A stretch of 46,433 nucleotides of DNA from Prevotella sp. GTDB lineage: Bacteria; Bacteroidota; Bacteroidia; Bacteroidales; Bacteroidaceae. The position numbers and the translations under genes are program-made. The notes beneath the pieces were generated by a model, which made no database searches, was not told the DNA's origin, and saw only the letters and a list, made by a program, of their open reading frames with translations. Positions 23,220 through 31,727 of the stretch are shown here, piece by piece (within the stretch, counting starts at the first letter, position 1; each line of letters starts with the position of its first letter). The DNA is taken from the NCBI GenBank assembly GCA_022511065.1, contig JAFLSG010000014.1, forward strand, positions 1 to 46,433. Reading direction: 5' to 3'.

Positions 23220-26200
23220 TCACTCGCCCTCATGCTCCCTCATGTAGTCACGCGGCGAAACCCCATAGAATTTCTTGAACAGCGTGGAGAAGGAAGCGGG
23301 ATTGGAGAATCCACAGGCATACATCACCTCCGTCACACTCGCACCCTGACTTGCCAGCAAGAAAGCGGCTCGCTTCAGTCGGATGTTGCGGATGAAGTCG
23401 TGCGGGGTCTGACCCGTCAGTTCCTTCATCTTTCGGTGCAAGTGTACGCGACTGATGCCCACCTCGTCTGCAATCATATCAACACTCAGTTCTGAGTCGG
23501 CAAGATGCTTGTTCACCGCGTTCATCACTCGCAGCATCAGTCTCTCGTCTGGCGACTCCAACTTCACCTCTACCACTTGCTCTTCCAACTGGTCGTTGCG
23601 TCCGTATTTCAGGCGCAGGCGCTGGTGGGTAGCGATAAGATTGCTGACGGTGCGCCGTAGGATATCCATGTTAAACGGCTTGACGATGTAGGCATCCGCA
23701 CCCGTCTCCAAACCCTCCAACTTATCCTCGTCGCGGGTCTTGGCGGTCAGCATCACCACTGGAATATGGTGCGTGCTCGGGTTCGATTTCAGTTTCGAGC
23801 AGAGGGCATTGCCATCCATCTTCGGCATCATGATGTCGCTGATAACGAGGTCAGGCTGCACGCGAAGCACTTCTTTCAGCGCCTCCAAGCCATCCAAGCA
23901 TGCCTTCACCTCATAGTCCTGCCCCAGTTCGCTAACGAGATACTCGCGGATTTCATCATCGTCTTCCGCAATGACGAGCGTCTGCCGCTGACTGTTCTTT
24001 ACTGGCTCGGCAGGCATCGTCACCTCTGCCATCAGTTCATCTATCTCCGATGTCATCAGTTCATCCGATGTCATCAGGCTTGACGATACGTTATCTTTCT
24101 CCACCACCATCTCTGCCGGCTTCAAATGTCCGTTACCCAAAGGTATCGTGACCACGAACTCGCAGCCTTGCTTCAGGTTGCGTGCGGTGATGGTGCCATG
24201 ATGCAGCTCCACGAGTGAGCGCGTCAGGTCGAGACCAATACCCGTGCCGATGTTCCTACCGTTGATGGTGGATGTCGATTGATAGAAGCGCTCGAATATC
24301 TTGTCCAACTTGTCTTCGGGTATCTTCTCGCCGTTGTCGCTCACGGCGATAACCACGTTTTCATTATTGTGCGTCACGCGGATGTCAATCTCACCACCCG
24401 CCGGCGTAAACTTGAAGGCGTTGGAGAGGATGTTCATGATCACCTTGTCAAAATTCTGGCGGTCAATCCACACGGGCAACAAATCCGCATCCGGATGCTC
24501 GAATGACAGGGCGATGTTCTTCGCCCTCGCCTGATGCTCGAAGAGTGAGTAGATGTCGTGGACGAAACCAATGAGGTCTGTTTCCGTCATGCGCATCTGC
24601 ATCTGACCCTTGTCAATCTTACGCAAGTCCATCATCTGGTTCACCAAGTGCAGGATACGCTCGGCATTACGCTTCATCGTGCCGTAAGCCCCTTTGCGAT
24701 GCGGGTCTTTCTCGTCCTTCATCAGCGAGAGCAGCGGTGTGATGATAAGCGTGAGCGGCGTGCGTATCTCATGGCTGATGTTCATGAAGAAGCGCAGTTT
24801 TGCCTCGCCCAACTCCTTTGCGTGGATATGCTCCTGCAGGCGCAGACGGTCGCGTTCCTTGCGGCGTAGACTTTCTAAATAGTACCACACGCCCGCAGCA
24901 ATGAGCAGAAAGTAGAGGCAATACGCCCATGCAGAGCGATACCACGGGGCATGCACAGTGACGGTGAACTCGCGGTCTGGCGTCTCGATGTTGTTACGCT
25001 CCGCCTTCACCCTGAAGCGGTAAGTGCCCGGCGGCAGATGGGAGAATGTAAGCTCGTTGTCGCCCGACTGCATCCGTATGTACGGCTCACCGTTGATGCT
25101 ATATAAATAGGTGATGTGGTCAGCATTCTCATAAGTCAGCGTGGAGAGGCGGATGGCGAATGAGTTGTCATAGTGGCTCAGCTCAAAATGGTTGCTGGCG
25201 ATGATGGTGGTGTCGGTCACGAGATAGCCGCCCGACTTCGTTGCGGTGCTTACCGGCGCACCATTCACAAAGAAAGAGGTCAGCTGCACCTTTGCCTCCC
25301 ACTTAGCCCCACGCACGTCTTGCGGCTTGAACCACGAGATACCACCCGTGCCGCCAAAAAAGAGTGTCCCATTGTCAGAGAGATAGGATGCACCATCACT
25401 AAACTCATCGCTCTGCAAACCGTCATCCACGAAGAAGTTACGGAAATTGCCCTCCTTCGGGTCATAGCAGTTGAGTCCGTGGTCAGTACCTATCCATAGC
25501 TTCCCGCTCTGATCCTGTTCAATGGAGGAGATACCATTGGCGGAAAGACCGTCATCCATCGTGAAGTGACGCGTTTCGCGGCTCTTCATGTCATAGCGGT
25601 AAAGTCCGTCGGTAGTGCCTATCCACACATAGCCCCCATATTCGCGGGCAATGCGCACAGGGGTGCCGTAGTTGGGGCAATTGGTGCCGAAGGTGGTTAT
25701 CCAACTGTCGCTTGCGATGTCAAGGCAGCACACGCCCATCGTGGTGGCACAATAGATGCGCTTCCCGTCAGGTGACACCGCAACCTGCGAGAGATAGTCG
25801 TTGGTGATGCAGTTCTGGGTGCGGTCAGTCTCTGCCGTTGCCGAGCGCACGTATTGGCGGATGTTGTTGGGCTGATTGGGCATCAGCGTCAGCAATCCCT
25901 GTCGCATGGTGGCAAGCCACAAGCGCCCAGACGCATCCACCTCAATATCCATGATGTTCAGGCTGGGGTCTTTCGGGAAGTTCAGCCGGTGATACTGCCC
26001 CGTGGCGGGGTCTATCCATCCGCCGCCCTCGCCATACGAGCCTATCCAGATGCGCCCGTCATGATCCTCTGCGATGGTCATCACCGACGACGGAATCTCC
26101 TTATTATAGTGACGGATGAGCTTGTCATCCGTATCGAAGCAATACATGCCGTCCTTATCCGTGCCCACCCATGTGCGCCCCTTGCTGTCGTAGAGCAGAC

Positions 26201-27245
26201 TGATGACGCAGGCGGAGCCAATCATGTTGCGCGTGCCTAATTTGTAACCCATGTAATGGAAGCCGGCGGGGGCGATGGGCTGCTTGAAGATACCCTTCTG
26301 CAAGAGTCCGAACCAGATGTTGCCGCTCCTGTCCTCTGTGATGGAATAGACCTTACTCTTCGAGAGATCCACCTGAAGGCTGTAAAAGGGATTGGAGGTC
26401 ATTTCACCCGTCTTGGGGTCATATACGCCCACACCCTGTCCGTCGTAGCCGATGAAGATGCTGCCGTCCTTGGCGCAATAAAGCTCTGACACGGCAATGT
26501 TACCCGTCTCAGGCACATGGACGAAGCGGTCACCCACCAAGCGGAACATACCCGCATTGGCTGTGCCCACATAGATCGTGCCCTCCTTGTCCTCGCACAA
26601 CTTACTGAGCGTGAGGTCCGGGCGGTCAGCAAGGTATCGCTTCGCCTGCCTTCCATCGTAGCAGATAAGTCCCTCACCAGCCGTCACCAACCAGAGATTA
26701 CCCTTGCGGTCTTCTATCAGGTCGTTCACGGTATATACCTTCGAGAGCGGCCCTCCCATCTGTCTTGCGGTATGGGCGTCGGTGAACTTCGCCACGCCAA
26801 GCCCCGACGTGCCCACAAGCACGTCACCGTTTGCACGCTCCACAAAACAAGAGGCATAGCAACTGTTGGGCTTCCCCTCAAGATCGTACATCGTCACGTC
26901 ATGAAACTCGCTGCCGTCCCACGTCTGCACGACACCATACATGCCAAAGTAGAACAAGCCGTTCCTATCCTGCATCATGCCGACGACATAGTTTCGGGCG
27001 AGCGTCTTACCTAACTCGTTCTCCCGCTTGAACACCTGGAACTGATAGCCATCGTAGCGATTGATACCGTCGCGGGTGGTTACCCAGATAAAACCGTCGT
27101 GGTCGAGATACACCTGCGTGATAAAACTGCTCGACAGCTGGCTCTCGGTGTTGAAGAACATACCTGTCTGCGCATCAGCGCACAACAGCATCATCGAGCT
27201 GAAAACAGCCAGCACTATCTTGTTCAGTAATAATCTTCCCCTCAT
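23220..27245 (-). CDS. Hybrid two-component system regulator of the polysaccharide locus
   Basis: The 1341-residue single-chain sensor-regulator has a signal peptide, a periplasmic two-bladed-propeller sensor made of reg_prop repeats (WVTTRDGINRYDG, IWFGLLQKG, LWIGTDHGLNCYD; about 25-680), a Y_Y_Y domain (about 700-770) and one membrane helix near 778. Cytoplasmic parts are HisKA with the phospho-His in NISHEIRTPLT (near 823), HATPase (NILSNAFKFTP, GTGIGLDL), a receiver with the phospho-Asp in VISDIMMPKMDG (near 1136) and a C-terminal AraC-type HTH. In Bacteroides and Prevotella such proteins bind oligosaccharides and activate the adjacent locus (for xylan, XylR-like). It lies between the GH35 and SusC genes. 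Confidence 0.94.
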   Translation of the reverse strand: MRGRLLLNKIVLAVFSSMMLLCADAQTGMFFNTESQLSSSFITQVYLDHDGFIWVTTRDGINRYDGYQFQVFKRENELGKTLARNYVVGMMQDRNGLFYFGMYGVVQTWDGSEFHDVTMYDLEGKPNSCYASCFVERANGDVLVGTSGLGVAKFTDAHTARQMGGPLSKVYTVNDLIEDRKGNLWLVTAGEGLICYDGRQAKRYLADRPDLTLSKLCEDKEGTIYVGTANAGMFRLVGDRFVHVPETGNIAVSELYCAKDGSIFIGYDGQGVGVYDPKTGEMTSNPFYSLQVDLSKSKVYSITEDRSGNIWFGLLQKGIFKQPIAPAGFHYMGYKLGTRNMIGSACVISLLYDSKGRTWVGTDKDGMYCFDTDDKLIRHYNKEIPSSVMTIAEDHDGRIWIGSYGEGGGWIDPATGQYHRLNFPKDPSLNIMDIEVDASGRLWLATMRQGLLTLMPNQPNNIRQYVRSATAETDRTQNCITNDYLSQVAVSPDGKRIYCATTMGVCCLDIASDSWITTFGTNCPNYGTPVRIAREYGGYVWIGTTDGLYRYDMKSRETRHFTMDDGLSANGISSIEQDQSGKLWIGTDHGLNCYDPKEGNFRNFFVDDGLQSDEFSDGASYLSDNGTLFFGGTGGISWFKPQDVRGAKWEAKVQLTSFFVNGAPVSTATKSGGYLVTDTTIIASNHFELSHYDNSFAIRLSTLTYENADHITYLYSINGEPYIRMQSGDNELTFSHLPPGTYRFRVKAERNNIETPDREFTVTVHAPWYRSAWAYCLYFLLIAAGVWYYLESLRRKERDRLRLQEHIHAKELGEAKLRFFMNISHEIRTPLTLIITPLLSLMKDEKDPHRKGAYGTMKRNAERILHLVNQMMDLRKIDKGQMQMRMTETDLIGFVHDIYSLFEHQARAKNIALSFEHPDADLLPVWIDRQNFDKVIMNILSNAFKFTPAGGEIDIRVTHNNENVVIAVSDNGEKIPEDKLDKIFERFYQSTSTINGRNIGTGIGLDLTRSLVELHHGTITARNLKQGCEFVVTIPLGNGHLKPAEMVVEKDNVSSSLMTSDELMTSEIDELMAEVTMPAEPVKNSQRQTLVIAEDDDEIREYLVSELGQDYEVKACLDGLEALKEVLRVQPDLVISDIMMPKMDGNALCSKLKSNPSTHHIPVVMLTAKTRDEDKLEGLETGADAYIVKPFNMDILRRTVSNLIATHQRLRLKYGRNDQLEEQVVEVKLESPDERLMLRVMNAVNKHLADSELSVDMIADEVGISRVHLHRKMKELTGQTPHDFIRNIRLKRAAFLLASQGASVTEVMYACGFSNPASFSTLFKKFYGVSPRDYMREHEGE

Positions 27246-27279
27246 GAGTTGGACATGGTTTTAGGTTTCTAATTAAATA

Positions 27280-27287
27280 CAAAGGTA
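27280..27287 (-). promoter_or_regulatory. -7 element of the regulator promoter
   Basis: Minus-strand TACCTTTG lies 34 bp upstream of the regulator ATG. No clear -33 element is seen. Confidence 0.55.
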
Positions 27288-27360
27288 ACACTCTTTTTTG
27301 AAGTTTCCGCATGTTTTTATTTTTTTAACACGCCATATAGTCAGTCTTGCGAAAAATATG

Positions 27361-27368
27361 TAACTTTG
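27361..27368 (+). promoter_or_regulatory. -7 element of the methyltransferase promoter
   Basis: TAACTTTG lies 69 bp upstream of the methyltransferase ATG. The 21-bp repeat sits in the resulting leader. Confidence 0.55.
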
Positions 27369-27394
27369 CATCCCGAAAACAAGCAGGCATCTTA

Positions 27395-27435
27395 AACGCA
27401 TAAGATGGCTGATTGAACGCATAAGATGGCATGTT
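27395..27435. repeat. 21-bp direct repeat in the methyltransferase leader
   Basis: AACGCATAAGATGGC occurs at 27395 and again at 27416, a 21-bp step, ending just before the ATG at 27438. Confidence 0.7.
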
Positions 27436-27437
27436 AG

Positions 27438-28118
27438 ATGAATATTGAGGAACAATTCAATCGCGTGGCAAAGGAATATGACCAGAACAGGCGCAGGTTC
27501 ATCCCTTGCTTCGATGACTTTTATGAAAACACGACCCGATTTATCGCCTCGAACATCCCGCAACCTCGACGGATTGCGGACTTAGGGGCAGGGACAGGCT
27601 TGCTGTCGCAGTTCTGGTTTCACCATTTCCCCACGGCAGAGTATGTGCTGACGGATGTTGCCGACGAAATGCTGAACGTGGCAAGGAAGCGATTCTTGGG
27701 CGCAGGGAATGTCACTTGCATGGTGCAAGACTACACAAAAGCCTTGCCCTCAGAAACATTCGACATAATCATGTCAGCCCTGTCTGTGCATCATTTGGAG
27801 AATACAGACAAGGCACTCCTTTTCCAGCGCCTCCATGAGGCATTGCCTGATGGAGGTCTGTTTGTCAATTACGACCAGTTTTGTGGTGGACAGGCAGAGA
27901 TGAGCCGGTGGTATGACAATTACTGGGAAAGCCAGTTGGCAAAAAGCGGACTGACGGAAAAAGACATTGCTCTATGGCAAGAGCGGCGGAAATTAGACCA
28001 TGAATGCTCCGTGGAACAGGAAACGGAAATGTTGTCAAAGAGTGGATTCCCGATAGTGAAATGCGTATATGCCTACCAGAAGTTTGCAGTCATTGTCGCC
28101 AAGAAATCTCACCAATAG
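27438..28118 (+). CDS. Class I SAM-dependent methyltransferase
   Basis: The 226-residue cytoplasmic protein has the SAM-binding motif I RIADLGAGTGLLSQF near residue 44, an acidic residue after strand 2 (VLTDVADEMLNVA) and a motif IV-like DIIMSALSVHHLE near residue 110. The substrate is unknown; the family includes small-molecule and quinone-type methyltransferases. It has its own promoter and sits between the regulator and SusC, where no role in glycan use is apparent. Confidence 0.85.
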   Translation: MNIEEQFNRVAKEYDQNRRRFIPCFDDFYENTTRFIASNIPQPRRIADLGAGTGLLSQFWFHHFPTAEYVLTDVADEMLNVARKRFLGAGNVTCMVQDYTKALPSETFDIIMSALSVHHLENTDKALLFQRLHEALPDGGLFVNYDQFCGGQAEMSRWYDNYWESQLAKSGLTEKDIALWQERRKLDHECSVEQETEMLSKSGFPIVKCVYAYQKFAVIVAKKSHQ

Positions 28119-28290
28119 CCCACTCCATATCCAAAGTGCTTTGTTCTAAAATTTAGCACACAGGAAAGCATTACACTACCTTCAAGCGAAGTTTTCCTGA
28201 AAATCCTGCTTTTTGATGGTTTTCTGCCCTGTACTATGATATTATGATATAATGTACGCGCGCGTGTAAGATTTTAGGCTCGATGATGCC

Positions 28291-28447
28291 CCATTTTGTG
28301 CTCCGCGATGCAACTGTGGAGCACAAAATGAGCAACTGCGGAGCACAGAATGAGACATCGCGGAGCACAAAATGGCGCACCGCGGAGCACAAAATGAGAT
28401 GTCACGGAGCATAGAATCAGGTATCGGCAAGCACCCGATGAAATGCC
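28291..28447. repeat. 22-bp tandem array with one inverted unit
   Basis: Six units of 22 bp (28316, 28338, 28360, 28382, 28404, 28426) follow the pattern GCGGAGCACAAAATGAGACA with divergence towards the end. Upstream, 28291-28310 is a perfect 20-bp reverse complement of 28356-28375, so the array can fold into a hairpin with an inverted copy of its own unit. Confidence 0.85.
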
Positions 28448-28572
28448 ATTCAGCCCGGAATGTTGCTTAATTTGGCAGTATGCAGACGGCCATTGTCCGC
28501 AAAATTTTACGGATTGTTACATCTGATAAAGTTTTTGAAATCTGCCGCAAAAGCCGTTTCTGACGGAACATT

Positions 28573-28580
28573 TAACTTTG
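28573..28580 (+). promoter_or_regulatory. -7 element of the SusC/SusD promoter
   Basis: TAACTTTG lies 33 bp upstream of the SusC ATG. The expected -33 region lacks a clean TTG, as is common for promoters that need an activator. Confidence 0.6.
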
Positions 28581-28613
28581 CACCATCTTTTTTAACAACA
28601 TTAAATTTAAATT

Positions 28614-31600
28614 ATGCGAAAAAGAAAAATTTCTCTAACAACGGGAATCTTGGCGCTGATAGGGCTCATGTATTCCCCACAGGTGCAAGCCGACAATGCG
28701 CTCTCAACGGGCATGGCTATGCAGCAGCAAACCAGCGAGATTACTGGTAACGTCAGTGACTCTGAAGGTCCTCTGATTGGTGCTACCGTAAAGGTGAAAG
28801 GCAGTAATGCCGGTACGGTTACCGACATCAATGGTAACTTTGCCATCAAGGCTACTCCGGGCGCTACACTCGTGATTTCCTATGTAGGATGCATCACGCA
28901 GGAAGTGGTTGCACGCGGTGGTCATCTGACGGTTGTCCTGGAACAGGAAGGCCGTAGCCTCAACGAGGTGGTGGTCATCGGTTATGGTACGCAGCGCCGT
29001 GAGGCTGTGACGGGTTCGGTTGCCAACATCGGTGGTGAGAAGCTGAACCAGATTGCTGCCACCAACGCAGCACAGGCTTTGCAGGGTCGTATTGCCGGTG
29101 TGCTGATGACGCAGACCAACTCTCAGCCCGGTGCCGAGATGCAGATTCGCATCCGTGGTCAGCGCTCGCTGAGTGCTTCCAACGACCCGCTGATTGTGCT
29201 CGACGGTATTCCCTTCATGGGACAGCTTTCGGACATCAATCCTGCCGACATCAAGTCGATGGACATTCTGAAGGATGCCTCTGCAACCGCCATCTACGGT
29301 TCGCGTGGTGCCAACGGTGTGATTATCATTACGACCATCAAGGGCTCGCAGGGCACGCCCGCCAAGGTAAGCTACAACGGATATGTAAGCTTCAAGACCG
29401 TGTTCAACAAGTATCCCATGATGGACGGTCCCACCTTCAGCAAGTTCCGTAAGTATGCCGGTAAGTATGAGAACTCGCTCGATGAGGATGACAACACCAA
29501 CACCGATTGGCAGGATCTCTACTATCAGACGGGTATCAGCCACAATCACGATGTGACACTCTCTGGCGGTACTAACGGCGGTAGCTACAGCTTTGGTGCA
29601 GGCTACTATCACGACGAGGCTGTCATCCCCACGCAGGGCTATGACCGCGTGAGTGTTCGTGGTAACATCGACCAGACGGTTGGCAAGTTCTTCCGCTTCG
29701 GACTGACCACCAACAACAGCTATCGCAATACCCACGGCATCAGCGGCATCTACAACGTGCTCAGCATGAGCCCGCTTGCAAGCCCCTATAATGCAGACGG
29801 CAGCCGCAAGCGCTATGTCAGCATGCCGGCAGACGACACCTATATTATAACAAAGGATGTTGTTGAGGAGCTGAAAGACGTTTGGCTCAATGAGAACAAG
29901 GGTATCGGTTCTTACAACACACTCTTCGGAGAGGTTAAGTGCCCGTGGATTGAGGGTCTGAGCTACCGCATCAACGTGGGTCTGAACTTCCGTTCCACCA
30001 AGAGCGGCAACTTCACCGGAAGAGGTGTCAATAACAAGGACGAGAACGCAGTCAGTGGGGGGGGTATTACTGAAAACCAGACCCGCAACTGGGCAGTTGA
30101 GCATCTGCTCACCTACGACCGCACCTTCGGTAAGCACCAGATCAATCTCGTAGGTATGTACTCCGCAGAGCAGACCACCTTCGAGCAGACGGGTGCCACG
30201 GCAAGGGATATCCCTGCTGATTATTTCCAATATTATTATCTTACTGAGGCACTTGGTGAGGCTAACTTGGCTAATTATAACTACTGGCAGAGTGGTCTCG
30301 TGTCTTGGATGGGTCGTGCCATGTACTCCTATGATAATAAGTACATGCTTTCCGTAGCCTTCCGCTCGGATGCTTCTTCCCGTCTGGCAAAGGGCCATCA
30401 GTGGCACACCTATCCCGCAGTCAGCGCAGGTTGGAACATTGCCCGTGAGAACTTTATGGAGGATGCTACTTGGATTGACAACCTGAAGCTGCGCGTGGGT
30501 TATGGTGAAACCTCTAACCAGGCCATCAGCCCGTACTCTACGCTTGGTGGACTCGCCATCCGTAACTATAACTTCGGTGACACCTACAAGGCTGGTTACT
30601 ATGTAAGCGCCCTGCCTAACCCCGAGTTGGGATGGGAGTACAGCAAGACTTGGAACTTCGGTCTTGACTTCTCACTCTTCAACGGTCGCCTCTACGGTTC
30701 GTTGGAATACTACACACAGAAGACGAGCGACATTCTGCTTGACGTAAGCCTGCCCTCTACCTCTGGTGTAAGCAGCTACACGGGTAACATCGGTAAGACA
30801 CAGAACAAGGGATGGGAGCTGACGCTGAACGGCATCATCATCGACAATAAGAACGGCTGGAACTGGGAAGCAGGCGTGAACCTCTACCAGAACCGCAACA
30901 AGCTGACCGCACTTGCATCAGGTGCTGACCGCGACGAGGCTAACCGTTGGTTCGTTGGTCACCCCATCGATGTCATCTACGACTATGAGTACATTGGTCT
31001 GTGGCAGGCAGGTGAGGAGGACAAGATGAACGTCCTCGAGCCGGGTGGAAACGTAGGTATGATTAAGGTAAGACACGACGGCGCACTCGATGAGAATGGC
31101 AACCCGACCCGCGCCATCGGTCCTGAGGATCGTCAGATTATGAGCATGGAGCCTGACCTCATTGGTGGTTTCAACACGACCGTAGGCTACAAGAACTTCG
31201 ACCTGACCGTTATCGGTTCGTTCCAGGTGGGTGGTAAGCTGATTTCTGCGCTCCATTCTTCCAATGGTTATCTGAACATGCTCACGGGTCGCCGTGGTCA
31301 GCTCGATGTAGATTACTGGACTGAGGAGAATACGGGTGCCAAGTATCCGAAACCCGGTGGCATCCAGAGCGGTGACAACCCCAAGTATGGTTCTACGCTC
31401 GGCTACTTCGATGCAAGCTACATGAAGATTCGTGCCATCACTCTTGGCTACAACTTCGATCAGCTGAAGTGCATCAAGGATCTCGGCATCAGCCGTCTGC
31501 GCCTGTATGCTACCGTGCAGAATCCTTTCGTACTCTTCTCGCCGTTCAACAACGAGAGCGGTCTTGATCCTGAGACCAACTCTTGGGCAACCGAGAACAC

Positions 31601-31706
31601 TTCCGTGAACATTGAGGGTTACACAGGCAAGCACAAGATGCCAATCGTAGGTTATAACACACCTGCTACGCGCAACTTCCTGTTTGGTTTTAACGTTACG
31701 TTCTAA
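28614..31706 (+). CDS. SusC/RagA-family TonB-linked outer membrane transporter
   Basis: The 1030-residue protein has a signal peptide, a carboxypeptidase-regulatory-like domain (about 40-120, ITGNVSDSEGPLIGATVKVKG), the plug domain with the family-typical LNEVVVIGYGTQRREAVTGSV and KDASATAIYGSRGANGVI segments, and a large beta-barrel ending in a terminal aromatic strand (FLFGFNVTF). It forms a lidded pore with the following SusD and imports oligosaccharides using TonB energy. No extra N-terminal signalling domain is present. It is 21 bp from susD, in one operon. Confidence 0.95.
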   Translation: MRKRKISLTTGILALIGLMYSPQVQADNALSTGMAMQQQTSEITGNVSDSEGPLIGATVKVKGSNAGTVTDINGNFAIKATPGATLVISYVGCITQEVVARGGHLTVVLEQEGRSLNEVVVIGYGTQRREAVTGSVANIGGEKLNQIAATNAAQALQGRIAGVLMTQTNSQPGAEMQIRIRGQRSLSASNDPLIVLDGIPFMGQLSDINPADIKSMDILKDASATAIYGSRGANGVIIITTIKGSQGTPAKVSYNGYVSFKTVFNKYPMMDGPTFSKFRKYAGKYENSLDEDDNTNTDWQDLYYQTGISHNHDVTLSGGTNGGSYSFGAGYYHDEAVIPTQGYDRVSVRGNIDQTVGKFFRFGLTTNNSYRNTHGISGIYNVLSMSPLASPYNADGSRKRYVSMPADDTYIITKDVVEELKDVWLNENKGIGSYNTLFGEVKCPWIEGLSYRINVGLNFRSTKSGNFTGRGVNNKDENAVSGGGITENQTRNWAVEHLLTYDRTFGKHQINLVGMYSAEQTTFEQTGATARDIPADYFQYYYLTEALGEANLANYNYWQSGLVSWMGRAMYSYDNKYMLSVAFRSDASSRLAKGHQWHTYPAVSAGWNIARENFMEDATWIDNLKLRVGYGETSNQAISPYSTLGGLAIRNYNFGDTYKAGYYVSALPNPELGWEYSKTWNFGLDFSLFNGRLYGSLEYYTQKTSDILLDVSLPSTSGVSSYTGNIGKTQNKGWELTLNGIIIDNKNGWNWEAGVNLYQNRNKLTALASGADRDEANRWFVGHPIDVIYDYEYIGLWQAGEEDKMNVLEPGGNVGMIKVRHDGALDENGNPTRAIGPEDRQIMSMEPDLIGGFNTTVGYKNFDLTVIGSFQVGGKLISALHSSNGYLNMLTGRRGQLDVDYWTEENTGAKYPKPGGIQSGDNPKYGSTLGYFDASYMKIRAITLGYNFDQLKCIKDLGISRLRLYATVQNPFVLFSPFNNESGLDPETNSWATENTSVNIEGYTGKHKMPIVGYNTPATRNFLFGFNVTF

Positions 31707-31727
31707 TTCATCAAAAATAACTAAAAT

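Larger units (their letters stand above)
28119..28613. other. Intergenic region before SusC
   Basis: About 495 bp without a gene. It contains a GC-alternating ACGCGCGCGT (28256-28265), a tandem array with an inverted copy (28291-28447) and the SusC promoter. No site for the hybrid regulator could be singled out by eye. Confidence 0.65.

Noticed and set aside
28316..28447. CRISPR array
   Set aside because: The units are contiguous 22-bp repeats without unique spacers, and no cas genes are near. The same holds for the arrays at 3784-4440.
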